A stretch of DNA of 64,000 nt from Ypsolopha sequella (lineage: Eukaryota; Arthropoda; Insecta; Lepidoptera; Ypsolophidae), in assembly GCA_934047225.1 (NCBI GenBank), contig OW203992.1:4081501-4145500 (forward strand), written 5' to 3'. Positions 43,847 to 56,000 of the stretch are shown here, in pieces; the first letter of the stretch is position 1, and each line of letters starts with the position of its first letter. Under the pieces are notes generated by a model, which saw only the letters and a list, made by a program, of their open reading frames with translations, made no database searches and was not told the origin of the DNA. The translations under genes and the position numbers were made by a program.

Positions 43847-45250
43847 AATAATATTTTACCTATAATTTTAATCGTATATATATTGCTACATAAATTAAAA
43901 AAACATTTAATCTAAGTAGTTCATGTACATTTATTATTTTATTACATATATTTTTATAAGATTAAAATTTGACTTGTGAAACGTGTATTATATATACCTA
44001 CTTTGCAAAATAAACTTTTTGAATTTTGAATTGAATTTTGAATGCTCCAGGTTGGAAGTGTAAAATGTCATAACGCCGGGGGCACTTGATCTTGCGCCCC
44101 GCAGACTCACCTCTCGACAACCTTAGCTGCTTACATAGTGTTGCCCCCTGGCCGCCCCATGGTGGCTAGATAGAGGGCCCACAACGACTATCCTATTGGA
44201 TAGTTATCAAGCAGCAAGTCACCATCTGCCATACTTAAATTTGTGAGAGATTTTTGAGGCAGATGTCCGTTATCTCACTCCATAGCCCGTATTCGGGTGC
44301 ACACCTATGAAATTTTCTTACAGATTCATGAGTTCATAATTCCTGTAATTCAATAGCTATTTTCATTATTTGTTTTGAAGCGAATATTTATTTGTTCGCG
44401 CCTCGTATGGTGCCATGGGGCACAATTCAGAACTTGTAAGTCACTTCCGTGATCGACTTCAGGGAAGAATTTCGCAGATCAAGGCATTTTCGTATTTAGT
44501 GCTTGACAATAAGAGTAATCTGACAGTGGACTTCTGTCGTGGAAAAAAGTTTAGGATAACCTTTTGATGAATGTTATAGGTCGAATGTTCTATATTGGTG
44601 GCAAATTTGTAAACTATTACCAAATTAGCTTCTAGCATCAACGACATAAAACATAAAACATCGCCACATCTAAATTAGAAATAACGCGGGTTATAAAAAT
44701 ACCGTTTATGTCAATCATTCAAGTTGAAACATTTTTAAACGTTTCTATTCTGTGTACCCATAGACATAGGATATACTGACTGGCGAGTATAGTGTGTACC
44801 TCAGAATAATTATTCTGAGGTGTGTACCGGTTAATTTTATTTTTTATATCAGGAAGCACTTAATTATCATTTAAAGGAAAGGAAAAATATTTCGAACAGC
44901 TCTACTTCAAATTTAATCATGAGATTATATCTTGAGATTAGATATCGGAAAACTAGGGGCGTTTTCGTGCAACTCAGCGGTCTATTTAATTTTTTAAACC
45001 ACTTATATCAAAAGAGATAGTGTATGCGGATAATAAATATAAAATTTTATTCTCAAAAAATATATAACCTAAAATTAAAAGTAAATAATCCTAATAATTC
45101 TAAATACTAAACCATCCCACCCTTTTATTAAATGTTTTGATAATGGTATATATATATATACTATTAAAATGATAGGTAAAATCTATAATGAGGAAGAGTC
45201 ACGATTTTTGTTAAGTATGTAGATCGATGACAGTAAAAAAAACATGACTT
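43847..45250. other. intergenic interval, no gene recognised
   Basis: AT-rich, with a GC-richer patch at 44070-44180 that looks like part of a repeat. (TA)n at about 45149-45162. Nothing coding can be supported. Confidence 0.35.
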
Positions 45251-45497
45251 ATGGTGAAAAAAATATCCAAATCGGACAAGAAATGTCGAAAGTACAGCAA
45301 TTTTACTGTAGCAGTTCAAATAACGCCCGCCAGTACCAGCCGCGAGCGCGTGACGTCATCCCACACATACCCGGGGCGCGACCCCGCACGCGCTCTTCAG
45401 TTCTGTAGGTGTACTCTGTTTCCCGCGCAGTTCTTGAGCTGTGCTTGTCACGGTCGCTTTGTTATAGATTTATTGTTGTGTATCAATATCCTTAAAA

Positions 45498-45674
45498 ATG
45501 TCTTACAAATATTGTGTCGTGCCAAAGTGCAAGAGTACAAGTAGTAGTACGCCCGACAAACTATTTTTTCATGTTCCAACAGACAAAAAAGCTAGAAAAA
45601 AGTGGTGTAGTGTTATGAAGAGAGATCCTTTATCAAGCAAAAGTACTCATTACTGTTGCGAAGATCATTGCGAC
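45498..45674 (+). CDS. ISL2EU-like transposase, exon 1 (THAP domain)
   Basis: It starts at ATG 45498 and ends at a GTAAGT donor (45675), phase 0, 59 codons. It encodes SYKYCVVPKCKS, FFHVPTDKKARKKWCSVMKR and HYCCEDHCD. This is the C2CH zinc-binding THAP domain (C-x4-C ... W ... C-x2-H), the DNA-binding part of the transposase. THAP domains occur in P-element and other transposases and in host factors. The DDE domain in the next exon makes this a transposase. Confidence 0.9.
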
Positions 45675-46052
45675 GTAAGTACCTTTCCTACGTTATACCT
45701 TATACTTGACGTATACCTATTTCCTCGTATTATTGAGTAAATGTCACCTATTTTATCGATCAATGGAATCAAAAACCTTAAAACTTAATCCTTTTATGTC
45801 ATATTGTCTCAACCTTAACACAATCGTATGAGGTAATAACAATAAACAATAATCAACGTAGGTATGATATTTGTAGTCCGGGAGACTACCGCATTTTTAT
45901 CTACGATAATGAATACCTATCAACAATAGGTAATGATTCGAATTTTAATTTCTTTGCTGTAGGACCTATTTTTTGGATCTGCTTTTCTCAGTAAGTAAAG
46001 TATTATTTAAAAATAAAATAAAGAATCTTTAATCTGTTTTTACTTTTTACAG

Positions 46053-47504
46053 GTCGAAAATGACATGGAAAATTATATAAGGTACCGATTGATGGGTGGT
46101 CAACTAAGACTAAAAAAAGGAGTTCTGCCGCATAAATTTGACTGCCAAAGAAAGGATAACGCCGTTGTAGAACGGACTGGATATAAAAAAAGACAGCAGA
46201 TTGAGTACTTTGAAAGAGTGCTTAATCCGGAAGTTGGTCATGAAAACCTAATAACACAAGAAGAGTTCGTGGCGTGTGAAACGATTGATTTTAATTCAAA
46301 TGATACAGAGGCTATAAACCCGCTTGAAGAAGATAATGCGGCAAATCTACACAATGATCCTAAATATAAATCACTCGCAGTGCAAGTTAATATAAAGCCA
46401 AAAGTTCGAAGCAAGGGCATTAATACTGACGCCGGTTTTGACCGGGTTGAAGAGTTTGCTCTTAAAATAAAAACGGTGAAACCAAAAGAACATCGTCGGG
46501 ATCATCATCGGGAACCAATGCATGATAGCTTCACATCTTACTCTAATACCTCATCAGTTTCTGCGAGCCTAAGTGGATTCAGTGTAAATACTGACGCCTG
46601 TGAAATGAAACGACAAGTAGATACTGAGTTATTTAAGGAACACATGCAAAAAGGAACTTTAATGTCTATATCTAGAGAACCTAAGCTTTTTCTCGGATTA
46701 CCATCGCAAGTGTATTTCTGTTTAGAATATTTGAGTGAATCTACTGAGAGACCTCTGATGGATGTATTATTGAGCTTGAAAAAACTGAGATGGCGTGAAC
46801 CGAATTCCGTGCTTGCTGTTCAATTTGGAGTTTCGGAATCTACAGTCGCCAGACATTTCAAAGAAACAATACCTAAGGTTGCTCAATGCATGGAGAAACT
46901 GATTTTTATTCCTCCTCGCGACGATATTCGCTCAAATCTTCCGATACCTTTTAGGAGGCGTTATTCAACAGTCGTCAGCATCATAGATTGTTTAGAAATT
47001 CAAATCGAGAAACCTAGCTCAGCAGTACATCAGGCGCTGACGTGGTCACAATATAAAAATGCGAATACTATAAAATATCTAATATCGATAACACCTAATG
47101 GACTTATAAACTTCATATCCGAAGGTTATGGAGGAAGGACATCGGACGCCCTTATCTTTGAAGACTGCGGTTTTCTTCAGATGTTATCCCCCGGTGACGT
47201 AGTGATGGCTGATAGGGGATTTAAGAATATAGCTCATTTACTTGAATGTCAAGGTTGCAAACTTTTAAGGCCTCCTAGCGTTGATTCGGGATCAAAACTA
47301 AGTAAAGAAGAAGTTTTAGAAACTAAAAGAATAGCGGCCCTTCGAGTACACGTCGAGAGAAGTATAGGGCGTTTAAGGGAGTTTGAAATGATTGCACCTC
47401 ATGCATGTGTTGACATTGATTATGTTAGAATATTAGACTATGTTGTGACATCTGCTTGTGGAGTAGTTAATCTTCAAGAATGCTTATTTAGAAACCAAGT
47501 TTAA
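46053..47504 (+). CDS. ISL2EU-like transposase, exon 2 (THAP end and DDE_Tnp_4 nuclease)
   Basis: The acceptor is TACTTTTTACAG (46052), phase 0; 483 codons to TAA 47502-47504, total protein 542 aa. GVLPHKF matches the end of the THAP fold (AVPTIF-like). A Ser/Asp-rich linker follows. Then a helix-turn-helix-like segment (VLAVQFGVSESTVARHF, about nt 46810-46860) and the DDE_Tnp_4 catalytic core: STVVSIIDCLEI (first D), PGDVVMADRGF (second D) and HVERSIGRLREF (E). All three acidic residues are present and there is no stop. It may be active or recently active. An AATAAA at 47505 overlaps the stop region. Confidence 0.9.
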   Translation, partial: VENDMENYIRYRLMGGQLRLKKGVLPHKFDCQRKDNAVVERTGYKKRQQIEYFERVLNPEVGHENLITQEEFVACETIDFNSNDTEAINPLEEDNAANLHNDPKYKSLAVQVNIKPKVRSKGINTDAGFDRVEEFALKIKTVKPKEHRRDHHREPMHDSFTSYSNTSSVSASLSGFSVNTDACEMKRQVDTELFKEHMQKGTLMSISREPKLFLGLPSQVYFCLEYLSESTERPLMDVLLSLKKLRWREPNSVLAVQFGVSESTVARHFKETIPKVAQCMEKLIFIPPRDDIRSNLPIPFRRRYSTVVSIIDCLEIQIEKPSSAVHQALTWSQYKNANTIKYLISITPNGLINFISEGYGGRTSDALIFEDCGFLQMLSPGDVVMADRGFKNIAHLLECQGCKLLRPPSVDSGSKLSKEEVLETKRIAALRVHVERSIGRLREFEMIAPHACVDIDYVRILDYVVTSACGVVNLQECLFRNQV

Positions 47505-47510
47505 AATAAA
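47505..47510 (+). terminator. poly(A) signal of the transposase gene
   Basis: AATAAA starts right after the TAA stop. Confidence 0.6.
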
Positions 47511-47536
47511 ACAATATTTATATCTTAAGCCATCTG

Positions 47537-47542
47537 TTTATT
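47537..47542 (-). terminator. poly(A) signal of the YqaJ gene
   Basis: TTTATT on the plus strand is AATAAA on the minus strand, 14 bp past the stop of the nuclease gene. The two 3' ends nearly overlap. Confidence 0.55.
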
Positions 47543-47555
47543 TTTATACCTTAAC

Positions 47556-48732
47556 CTAAGTTTTGACCAATTTAGGAAAGACTGAGTGTTTCCAAAAACT
47601 TGTTGACTTTTCCAAAAGATCTTTGCAGTAAATTTCATCAAAATCTTCTTCAAAGATTTCTACTTCTTTGTTAGCTTCAAAATTCTTATCAGCAACACAA
47701 AAAAGCCCTTTAGTTTTGTTGCAAAAAAACATTTGCAGCTGGATTTGACCTTTTGATTTGTTTGTGAGACGATTATTTTTAATAAAGCTTTCTTTGCCTT
47801 GTGTGGTCATGGGACATTTTATTTCTATGACATATTCTTGTGTTAAGCCATCAGGAGATGCACCTAAAATAGGCCAATCACTTTTCAAAAACAGCCCACC
47901 ATTTTCGATTACAAATTTTCTCAATTTTGCTACTTTTGCCCTAACATCAGGTTCCAGTACTTTGCCTCTTCGCATTGCAGGAGTTTCTGGTATGGTTGCA
48001 CCGAATATTTGCTCAACTAATGAACCATCAGGGGTTTTGCAATGGGCGGCGTCGTGTATTTTTGACGCGGTTATTCTGCAATATCGCATCTCATGCCATA
48101 AAGGAGACTGAGCTTGAGATAGAGTTTCTTGTTCTATTTTTGAACACTTTTCTGGTGTTTGTTTTGTTGTACAATAATCGATGAAGCCTTGTGCACTGTT
48201 CGTGTCGTTACCTTCTTTTTTATAATCATTTATCAAGTTATGCAATGATAATTTCGTAAGTTCATTCTGTGTAACGTAACTTGTTAACTGAATCCTAATA
48301 GAATTTAACTGTATATTGTGCACCAGTTTGTTAAAAAATTGTTCACTTCTTACATTAGCGTTATCGTCAATATCTCCAGCGCTGGAACCGATATCTTTGG
48401 CTTTTATAAATTTCAAGGTTGTGCCCACTGTGGCCAGTTTTGGTTTGTCCCAATAACATTTTTTTTCAGTTGGAGAAGGCTCTTCACTGCGTCTGTGTAT
48501 CCACATAAAAAATGCTACACTATGTTTGCAACCTCCTTTTTGTGCAGCACAATCATGACAAGTAACATCAATAATAGTTTTATCATTTTCTTCACATTTG
48601 AGAGTGCAGCTATAACCTTTAGTTTTTACTTTATGCTCCGGTGTTATTCTTGCCTTTACTGTGCACACATTTCCATTTCTTTGGACTTGGACATACCCTA
48701 CGGCATCGTCGCCATATGACTCTCGTACAGAC
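47556..48732 (-). CDS. YqaJ-type nuclease of the ISL2EU-like element, exon 2
   Basis: Minus-strand exon from an acceptor (ATTATTACAG; exon starts at 48732) to TAA at 47556, about 391 codons. N-terminal part: VTCHDCAAQKGGCKHSVAFF, a SWIM-type zinc finger. C-terminal part: HEMRYCRITASK, GKVLEPDVR, ILGASPDGL and YVIEIKCPMT, the YqaJ/lambda-exonuclease-like core. GASPDG and EIKCP hold the catalytic D and E-x-K. The end FWKHSVFPKLV is typical of these proteins. ISL2EU transposons commonly carry such a nuclease; its role in transposition is unknown to me. The frame is fully open. Confidence 0.88.
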
Positions 48733-49141
48733 CTGTAATAATCATACAGCATTAAATACCTACATCACATTACCTGATGCGGTTGCACCATTTAAGTGCA
48801 TCGAAACAAAAAACATGGTAGGTATCCGCTAATGTTAGTTAATCTACGGCGCGCTCCCGGTCTATAATGTTTAGGTGAACTTGAAACCGGCACTTACTAA
48901 ATCGCAATGAATCATGCCTGCAGTTGCCTGCTTACAAAAACATCAACTCGAACTCCGTAGGAAGAAATAATGTAGGTACTTGACTTGACTAACGTTTTTA
49001 TGATGGAGTGTGTTATGCTGTCCATGTACCTTTTTACCCAGGTTATTTTATTATTTTCACATTACCTACCGCAACAGCCATGGGAAAAAGTACCTAGGCC
49101 TAAACTCACTAACTAACACATTAAATTTGGTAGGTACTTAC

Positions 49142-49281
49142 CGTTGAAGCTTCCAACCTCGGATTTCAGCGCTGGTATACTTCACATGATTGTTTAAGTA
49201 TTCAAAAACCATGAAAGAATCCACTTTAGGTAGATTATCTGACTGTCCTTTTTCGAATCCATCTTCCAATTTGTTGCTCAT
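49142..49281 (-). CDS. YqaJ-type nuclease, exon 1
   Basis: Start at ATG 49281-49279 (MSNKLEDGFEKGQ). The donor is GTAAGT on the minus strand right after 49142, phase 2, which joins in frame to 48732. The frame is open further upstream to 49479, with another Met (MAKLFNIL) there. I prefer 49281 because the upstream part is Arg/Pro/His-rich and promoter-like (GC-rich, CGCGCG). N-terminal SAP- or helical character is not evident in this short piece. Confidence 0.7.
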
Positions 49282-49591
49282 TATTACAGAACACCGAAAC
49301 AATAAACCGATAATGCATAAAACTCGAAAAAAAACCGAGTGTTCGCTACTAATCACGAATGTGCGTACTGGACGACTGCGATCGCGCGGGGTCTGTGTGT
49401 GATGACGACATCGGTATCCACGGGCGGGAGGCGCGCGTTTTAAAATCAAGCCCGATAAAATATTAAATAACTTTGCCATTTATGGACGGATTTCAAAAAA
49501 TCAAAAAGTAGTGTACTCAGAAAATCATAACACATGCAATGTAATAGTCAAAATTGGATTCTCCCGTTATGTGACTTATCCTCATTATACA

Positions 49592-49676
49592 AGGTGAAAT
49601 CCAATCAACCGCCCGAACCCATACCGGAGACCCGGCCAGGGACCAGGAACAAGGTTCAATGATCACCAACCGAGCC
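49592..49676 (-). repeat. right copy of the inverted pair flanking the DNA transposon
   Basis: AAGGTGAAATCCAATCAACC and GGAGACCCGGCCAGGGACCA are the reverse complement of 43764-43846. The stretch 49677-49954 after it holds nothing recognised. Confidence 0.9.
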
Positions 49677-49954
49677 CCCAGCACGAATCCAGGCGGCCGA
49701 CCAATAACATCCTATACATATATTATATACTACATACTAATAGGTTACATGCCTATCTTCGCCCATTTGATTAGTCTTGCTAAGAAGAAGGGCAAGGAAC
49801 TTAGCAAGATCATGTCTTTTTTTTTCATGTTATTAATTTTAAATGTACTCTTAGCTAGGTGACGCTCGCGGAATTGTAGGTATGAATGCTTCAGTGTGAG
49901 TTACCGGTCATGATAAAGTTTTGCTGTTTGATAGTAACTATTCTTCAGGCTGTT

Positions 49955-51002
49955 CCTAAATAATATTTAGGGGGGGCCAAACTCTTCTTACAAAAAACAC
50001 AAAATGGCCGCCATAAAACACATTTTTTTTACTAAAAACTTCGTTGATTTTATCATAACTCAAAAACACTAAGTGCTACATAAAAACATATAAGGAAAAA
50101 ATTGTTAATTATAATTTTTTTTATAACTTTACTAATTGCAAATTTTTTGATAAATCTAATAGTTTACGAGAAAATTGCTTCACAACATTTTTTTTATAAT
50201 TTTTTTTCGAAGGCCACCAAAGACAAGAATTTAGGAACTTAGGTAGTTAATTAATCGTATGTAACATTTGCAGAGAGCAGTGCAGTTTAATGATTCTTTA
50301 CGCAACTATATGCTTTAGAACAGTTCAGTTTGCATCCACACTTTATTGTGATGACATGCTGCAGAAACAGTAGGAATATTAATCCAAACTGGTAGGAGTT
50401 TGTCGGCTTTTTTCTGCCATCGTTACTCGCATGGATCTGGCGGTTTTATTTCCGCCATAGATACTGACTTGGTATACTGATCGCCTACAGTGATGCTGAA
50501 GAGCCTTCAGGGTAGGGGGCAGTCTTTCCGGGTTTTGATTTTTTTGACAGAATAATATCTTCCTTAGGTCGTTTATTATGCCTTCTTTTGTACCAAGCGA
50601 GCGACCGACACTTCGAATGGCCACGTCTTGCCAGCTTAGAGCAACGCGGACCTGCCTACGGCCGTAAAAACTAAAAACTAAAAATATGGAAAGTGCTAAC
50701 AAAAACCACACATATAACAAATAAAACAGAAAATGAAAACGTAAACCGTTTTATTAATAATCGTTTACAAACTTTCATATTGTGAGGTCATTTTCTTGCA
50801 AACCCTTGATTTATCACTTTGAAGACATTTTTTTTATAAAATATTTAAATTTTATACAGATTTTTTTATCCTATGCATATTTCCTCTAGATCTTTCAGTT
50901 CTTGAGTTATATCAAGAAAATCAGGCTGAAATATCTTATTTTTCTGTTAATTGGCAGCCATTTTGATTTTTTAATAGAATTACTTTGCCCCTCCCCCCCA
51001 AA
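49955..51002. mobile_element. element with inverted ends, about 1 kb
   Basis: GGGGGGGCCAAACTC and ACAAAATGGCCGCC on the left mirror GGCAGCCATTTTGATTTT and TTTGCCCCTCCCCCC on the right. Similarity over about 45 bp at the ends and weaker T/A-rich similarity inside. The interior includes the ORF remnant at 50379-50720. Confidence 0.6.
50379..50720 (-). pseudogene. ORF remnant with an LPPTxxALxxH motif
   Basis: The minus-strand frame encodes RLPPTLKALQHHCRRSVYQV. I recall this pattern (LPPTxxxLxxHxxRxxYQ) from uncharacterised, repetitive insect proteins, probably transposon-derived. No catalytic motif is visible. Function unknown. Confidence 0.3.
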
Positions 51003-51107
51003 ATAGTTTAAGATCATCCTAAAGAACAAATATAAACACATATGCAAACTTTATCACGGCTCGTAACTCCCGTGATTTTTTTATATGGAAATTCATACCT
51101 ACTATTA

Positions 51108-51490
51108 CCCCTCGGCCACAGCTTCAGGCTTCGAGAGGCGCGCCAAGCGGTTCTTCTTGCGACGGCGCCGGCGGAGAGAACAAATGCATGAAGTTGTATA
51201 GAGCCGGCCATGGGTCGCATCTCGCGCGTCTTGTCCGGCTTCGAGTGACTTGCGCTCTCTCGACGGCGGTGTGCGGGGAGGCGGGGAGCTGCGCCAGTGA
51301 TCGAGTGCATATGAAGAACCTAGTGTCGAGCGCTTTGAGCGAGCGAGCGCGCTATACATCCGATGCGGTGGAAGGCGCCGACGGGTGTCGTGGCAGGGCA
51401 AAGCCCGTCGCAAAAACCGCCTGGAAGCGCAGCAAGAAGCGCCGCCAGAAGCCTGAAGCTATGGCCGACCGGTTAGGCCTCTTTAAGTCT
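51108..51490. repeat. CpG-rich block with inverted coding-like ends
   Basis: This is the most GC- and CpG-rich stretch of the window. The right end on plus encodes KKRRQKPEAMADRLG; the left end on minus encodes RRRKKNRLARLSKPEAVAEG and a stop. The two ends are inverted repeats of each other (GGCCACAGCTTCAGGCTTC against GGCCATAGCTTCAGGCTTC). Both strands are open through the middle, probably because the block is stop-poor. It may be a fold-back insertion or a retrocopy; I do not recognise a protein. Confidence 0.4.
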
Positions 51491-51995
51491 GAAGCTCACA
51501 AATTTGAAATTGCTACAAATAGATCTTAGGTATGTTATGCAGAAACATCTATAGTTATTTACTTTATATCTAGATAGATATATTAAGAATGCAAACATAT
51601 AAATCTTTAAATAAATAAATTGTTGTTGTGATAAAAGCAGAATAAAATAATTATTTATTATCATTATTAACATACAAGACAACACTATAAGAAAATTTGT
51701 CATTTTGGAGCTATTCTACTGATTTTAATAATTATTGCATTATTCCCTAAGATAAAAGATAAGTACATAAGATGAACACACAAAATTTCATAAGAATCGA
51801 TTGAGCAGATTTGGAGATATGCTCAGACAAACATACATAAAAACATTTCGTGAGTCATAATTCGTTTGTTCAGAAGCATGTATTGGGTAAAGCATACCTG
51901 TTTTTCGCGACAATTGGATAATATTACACATCCACTGGCGTAATTCTAAATCTATGGTATATCTACAATCGGCTTAGATGAAGTCTCTCTATAAG

Positions 51996-52785
51996 TTGAA
52001 ATTTCATCAACCGCCTGAACTCATACTGGAGACTCGGTTAGTGATCAGGAACAATGTTTAACGACCAGAAAGGTGAAATTCGAAAAAAAAAAATTTTTGC
52101 TCCTATACTACCTGTACCTTAGACAATATTTAGTCTATGCCCGTACTAGCGATTTTCCTTACGTCATATTTAGTGTTAAATAAGATTCCTAGATGGCACT
52201 GGCGTATTTTTAACAACAGAATCAAAGACAAAATATGCACCAATTCCAAACAAACATAAAACCACTTTGACATTGATTGCTATGAAACCTCAGAATATTC
52301 TGAGTACGAAACACATTTTGTCTATAGTGACATGGACAGCGCCATCTGGAGGAAAGTTAAGAACTAAGAAAAAAAAAACAACGAGAAAAACCTCAGACTA
52401 AGAAAAACGCTCATTGAACTAGTCCAGTGTGAACAGGAGCAAAAATATTTTTTATTACGATTTCCAAAAAAGTTGTGATTGAACCTCGTTCCTGATCACT
52501 AGCGGAGTCTCCAGTATGAATTCAGGCGGTTGATTAAATTTAACCTTGTATATTCTTCAATGAGCGTTTTTCTCGTATTCTTTTTTCATAGTTTTCAACA
52601 TTCCTCTAGATGGCGTTGTGCATTGTAGATAAACTATGTTTCGTAGCAATCAATGTCAAAACCAAAAGTTTCAAGTTTTGAATTTGTGCAATTTTCGTCC
52701 TTGACTCTATCGCAAACGTATGACAGTGCCATCCAGGAATCTTATTTACCACTTTATTTGACACAAGGAAAAACGCTCATTGGCA
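51996..52785. repeat. composite fold-back, nested arms
   Basis: An inner pair at 51996-52075 and 52478-52551 is the CAACCGCCYGAA repeat also found at 43764 and 49592. A second pair at about 52170-52418 and 52555-52785 shares GATTCCTAGATGGCACTG, TTTGACATTGATTGCTA and AGAAAAACGCTCATTGAA in mirrored order. Non-coding. Confidence 0.8.
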
Positions 52786-53020
52786 AGGGCTCGTCTCTTG
52801 TATTGAATGAGTAATAAACAGATATGCTTAGTGAATTTTGTGTTCAATACTGTTTGTGAATTACTGATAATTTCATTTGTGGTTCTCCAGCGGGAAATTT
52901 TAAATATGGATTCGTAGGTTTGAATTTTGCCGCCAACGTTAGTTCGTATGCTAATCCGCAATAGCGCGTGTCGTTCATGTACGTCGCATTTTTTTTCTAG
53001 GAGCTTACGCTTCTTCCCTC

Positions 53021-56000
53021 GGTATATTTATTTATTTATTACTTATTTTGGAAAACTAGCGACTATTTTAATAACAATAGTAAAAAACTTAAATTAACTC
53101 TAGCTAGTCATTTAAAGTTTCCACAGATAGACTTAGACTAGATAATACTTAATCAAACCATGACAAGTTATAAACAGATTAAAAGGAGGTTAATTAAATA
53201 CACAAGAAATAGCTCTTATTCAAAGAATGGGTTAGTAAGAAGACGTCTCACCGAAGGGATACTGCTATGGAATAAGTCCATAACATTAACATTTTGAGAT
53301 AAACAATTAAAAGCTTTACAGGTTCGCCAAATATAAGAATTTTGTTTATAGTTAGTTCTTACTGTAGGCAAGAAGAAAGTTTTACAATGCCTGCGGTTTC
53401 GATTTGGGGCCAGAAAATTGAGCTTACTCAACAGTTCGGGGCAGTCAATAATGCCTCGTGCTATTTTTAATAATAAGATAAGGTCAGAAATGTCACGCCG
53501 CTTACTAAGTGGAAGTATGTGCATTTTACGACATGACTGCTCGTATCCACATGAGGTGTATTTTGTACGGTAATTGAGATAGCGCATGAATTTCTTTTGA
53601 ATTCTCTCAATTTTATTTATAAAATCTGAATAACGGAGGTTCCATATTTGGGAAGCGTATTCAAGATTACTGCGAACGTAAGCACAATATAATATTTTTA
53701 AAGTTTTAACGTTGAGAAAATCCTTAGAGGCGCGCATTATGAACCCAAGACTACGTGAAGCCTTCTTGACGATCTGGTCGACATGTTGATCGAATAATAA
53801 CTTGTTATCGTGCAATACACCAAGGTCTCTATACTGTTGATTTTAACTAGATCATGACCGTGCAGATGATATAGATATTGAATATTTGACTTCTTTCTGG
53901 AAAAAGTGACACAAAAACATTTAGAAACATTAAGATCCAGCTTGTTACGCGTGCAATAGTCATCAAGACGATGAAGATCCTCTTGGAGTGCCTCTGCATC
54001 AGCGTTGGATCCAATTGTTTTGAAAATTTTCATATCGTCCGCAAAACTGAGAACACGAGAATTTTGAAAAATGCCGTCAATGTCCGCAATAAATATTATA
54101 AACATTAGGGGGCCCAGCAAAGATCCCTGGGGAACACCGCTGGGAACATCGACCCATCCAGAAATGTAATTACTTACGACCACGGCCTGAGACCTACTGC
54201 TGATGTACGAAGAGAACCATCGTAGGAGATCACCACAAATACCAGCTTTTTGTAATTTTAAAATTAGCAATTGGTGATCAACGCGATCAAATGCCTTGCT
54301 GTAGTCCGTATAGATTACATCAGTTTGATGGTATTGCTGCATACTGTCCGTGAGATGTTCATTGAGCAATATAAGGTTAGTTACTGTGGAGCGACCTTTG
54401 AGAAATCCATGCTGTGTGGGACTGAACGACCGGTGTAAGGAAGCGTAGACTTGGTCATAGACAATTCTTTCAAATAACTTAGCGACAATACACAGTTTGG
54501 AAATCGGTCTGTAATGACTTATTATATTTTTAGCCCCTTTTTATGGATAGGGGAAATAAATGCCGATTTCCAAATAAGAGGAAATGAACCCTCTGACATA
54601 GATCTGCTGAACAGTAAACAGAGAGGCTTGGCTATTTCGTCGGCGCAGTTTACTAAGACGACAGCGGGTATATGATCAGGCCCCGAGGACTTGGAAACGT
54701 CTAGTTTCTTAAGCCGAGATTTTATATCGTCATAAGAAATTTGAATTGAGGAAATATCAAATGATGTCGCCTGGTGTTCAATATTTTGAGAGAAAGTAGC
54801 AGCAGGATCAGGCTCTAAGAAAGTGGAAAGAAAATATTCATTAAAAAGTTCGCAAATCTCAGCTCCATTATTTGCCGTTTTATTATTGTGAATCATACTG
54901 CTAGGTAATGAATTCGATTTGTGTTTAGCTTTAATAAACGACCAAAAGCTCTTAGGGTTCTTATGTATGGCATTCTCTATCCCCTCAATAAATGTATGAT
55001 AACATTCAGCTTCAACGGTTTTTATTCTTTTGTTCAGTGTCGAAACAGAAAGTCGATCCGACGTGTTACCATATTTTTTATATTTTGTTAGGTATTTATG
55101 CTTTTCTTTAATAATCTTTTTAAGTGCTGGGGAGAACCATGGGGGATAAGAATCAGCATTTACTTGGCGGGATGGGATATATTTGTCGCGAAGAGTTAAC
55201 AAAGTGCTATAGAAAAAATCTACTGCTGACTCAAGGGACCTGCTAAGAAACTCACTTTTCCAGTCCGTTTTTGCTATAGCGTTATTAATAGAGGTAAAAT
55301 CTGCTTTGTTGTAATTAAATTTACGTCGGGGCAGTGGCTTAAGAAACTCAAACTGAGCGAAGCTCGTATCAATAGCCAACGCATTATGAAATACCGCGTC
55401 CAGTGGTACGAAGGGAGAGGAGCAATTGTCCACGACAACATTATCATTGCAGAGAACAAGGTCCAAAATTCTTCCCTGTTGGTTGAGTACCCAGTTGTAC
55501 TGCTGTAAATCACAACATATAATCTCGTTGATAAGAAGTTGCTCTTCGGTACTGTTCACATTATTCGGCGAAAGATATAGATTTGCTCCGTTTCGAGACC
55601 ACAAGATGTTGCTAAGGTTAAAGTCTCCTAAAACTAAAAACTTATCTAAAGGATGGGAAGTAATTAATTCATTAAGTTTCGTCAAATAATTTTGTAACTG
55701 TTCTGAGAATGAGTAACCATTCTCCTGTTTACATAAGTAAAGAGCGCCAATATGCAGGTATGTATTATTACGACAACTTGAAGTTTTCATTTTTATAGAC
55801 ACCCAAATGTCTTCCGCGGAAGAGTTCCATTCGGGACGTGGCGTTACACTCAGATCCTTGCGGGTGGCTATGAGAAAACCACCTCCTAATGTTTGATTGG
55901 TCAATTCGTAGTCTCTGTCCCGACGCCAGACCAAATAACGTTGGTCGAAGAGTTCAGAATCATGTACACAATCGAGCAGCCATGTTTCGGTAATTGCAAT

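Larger units (their letters stand above)
45251..49520. mobile_element. ISL2EU-like DNA transposon, nearly intact (ends approximate)
   Basis: It has two convergent genes: a THAP/DDE_Tnp_4 transposase (45498-47504, plus) and a SWIM/YqaJ nuclease (49281-47556, minus), with only 51 bp between stops. This pair characterises ISL2EU elements. Both genes are uninterrupted. The outer 200 bp at each end share short blocks in mirrored order (for example GACGTCATCCCACACA against GTCGTCATCACACACA), suggesting decayed or short inverted ends. I could not define exact termini or a target duplication. Confidence 0.75.

Noticed and set aside
51014..51529. Three ORFs of about 100 codons on both strands
   Set aside because: Stop-poor CpG-rich inverted duplication; no recognisable protein. 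Kept as a finding rather than as genes.
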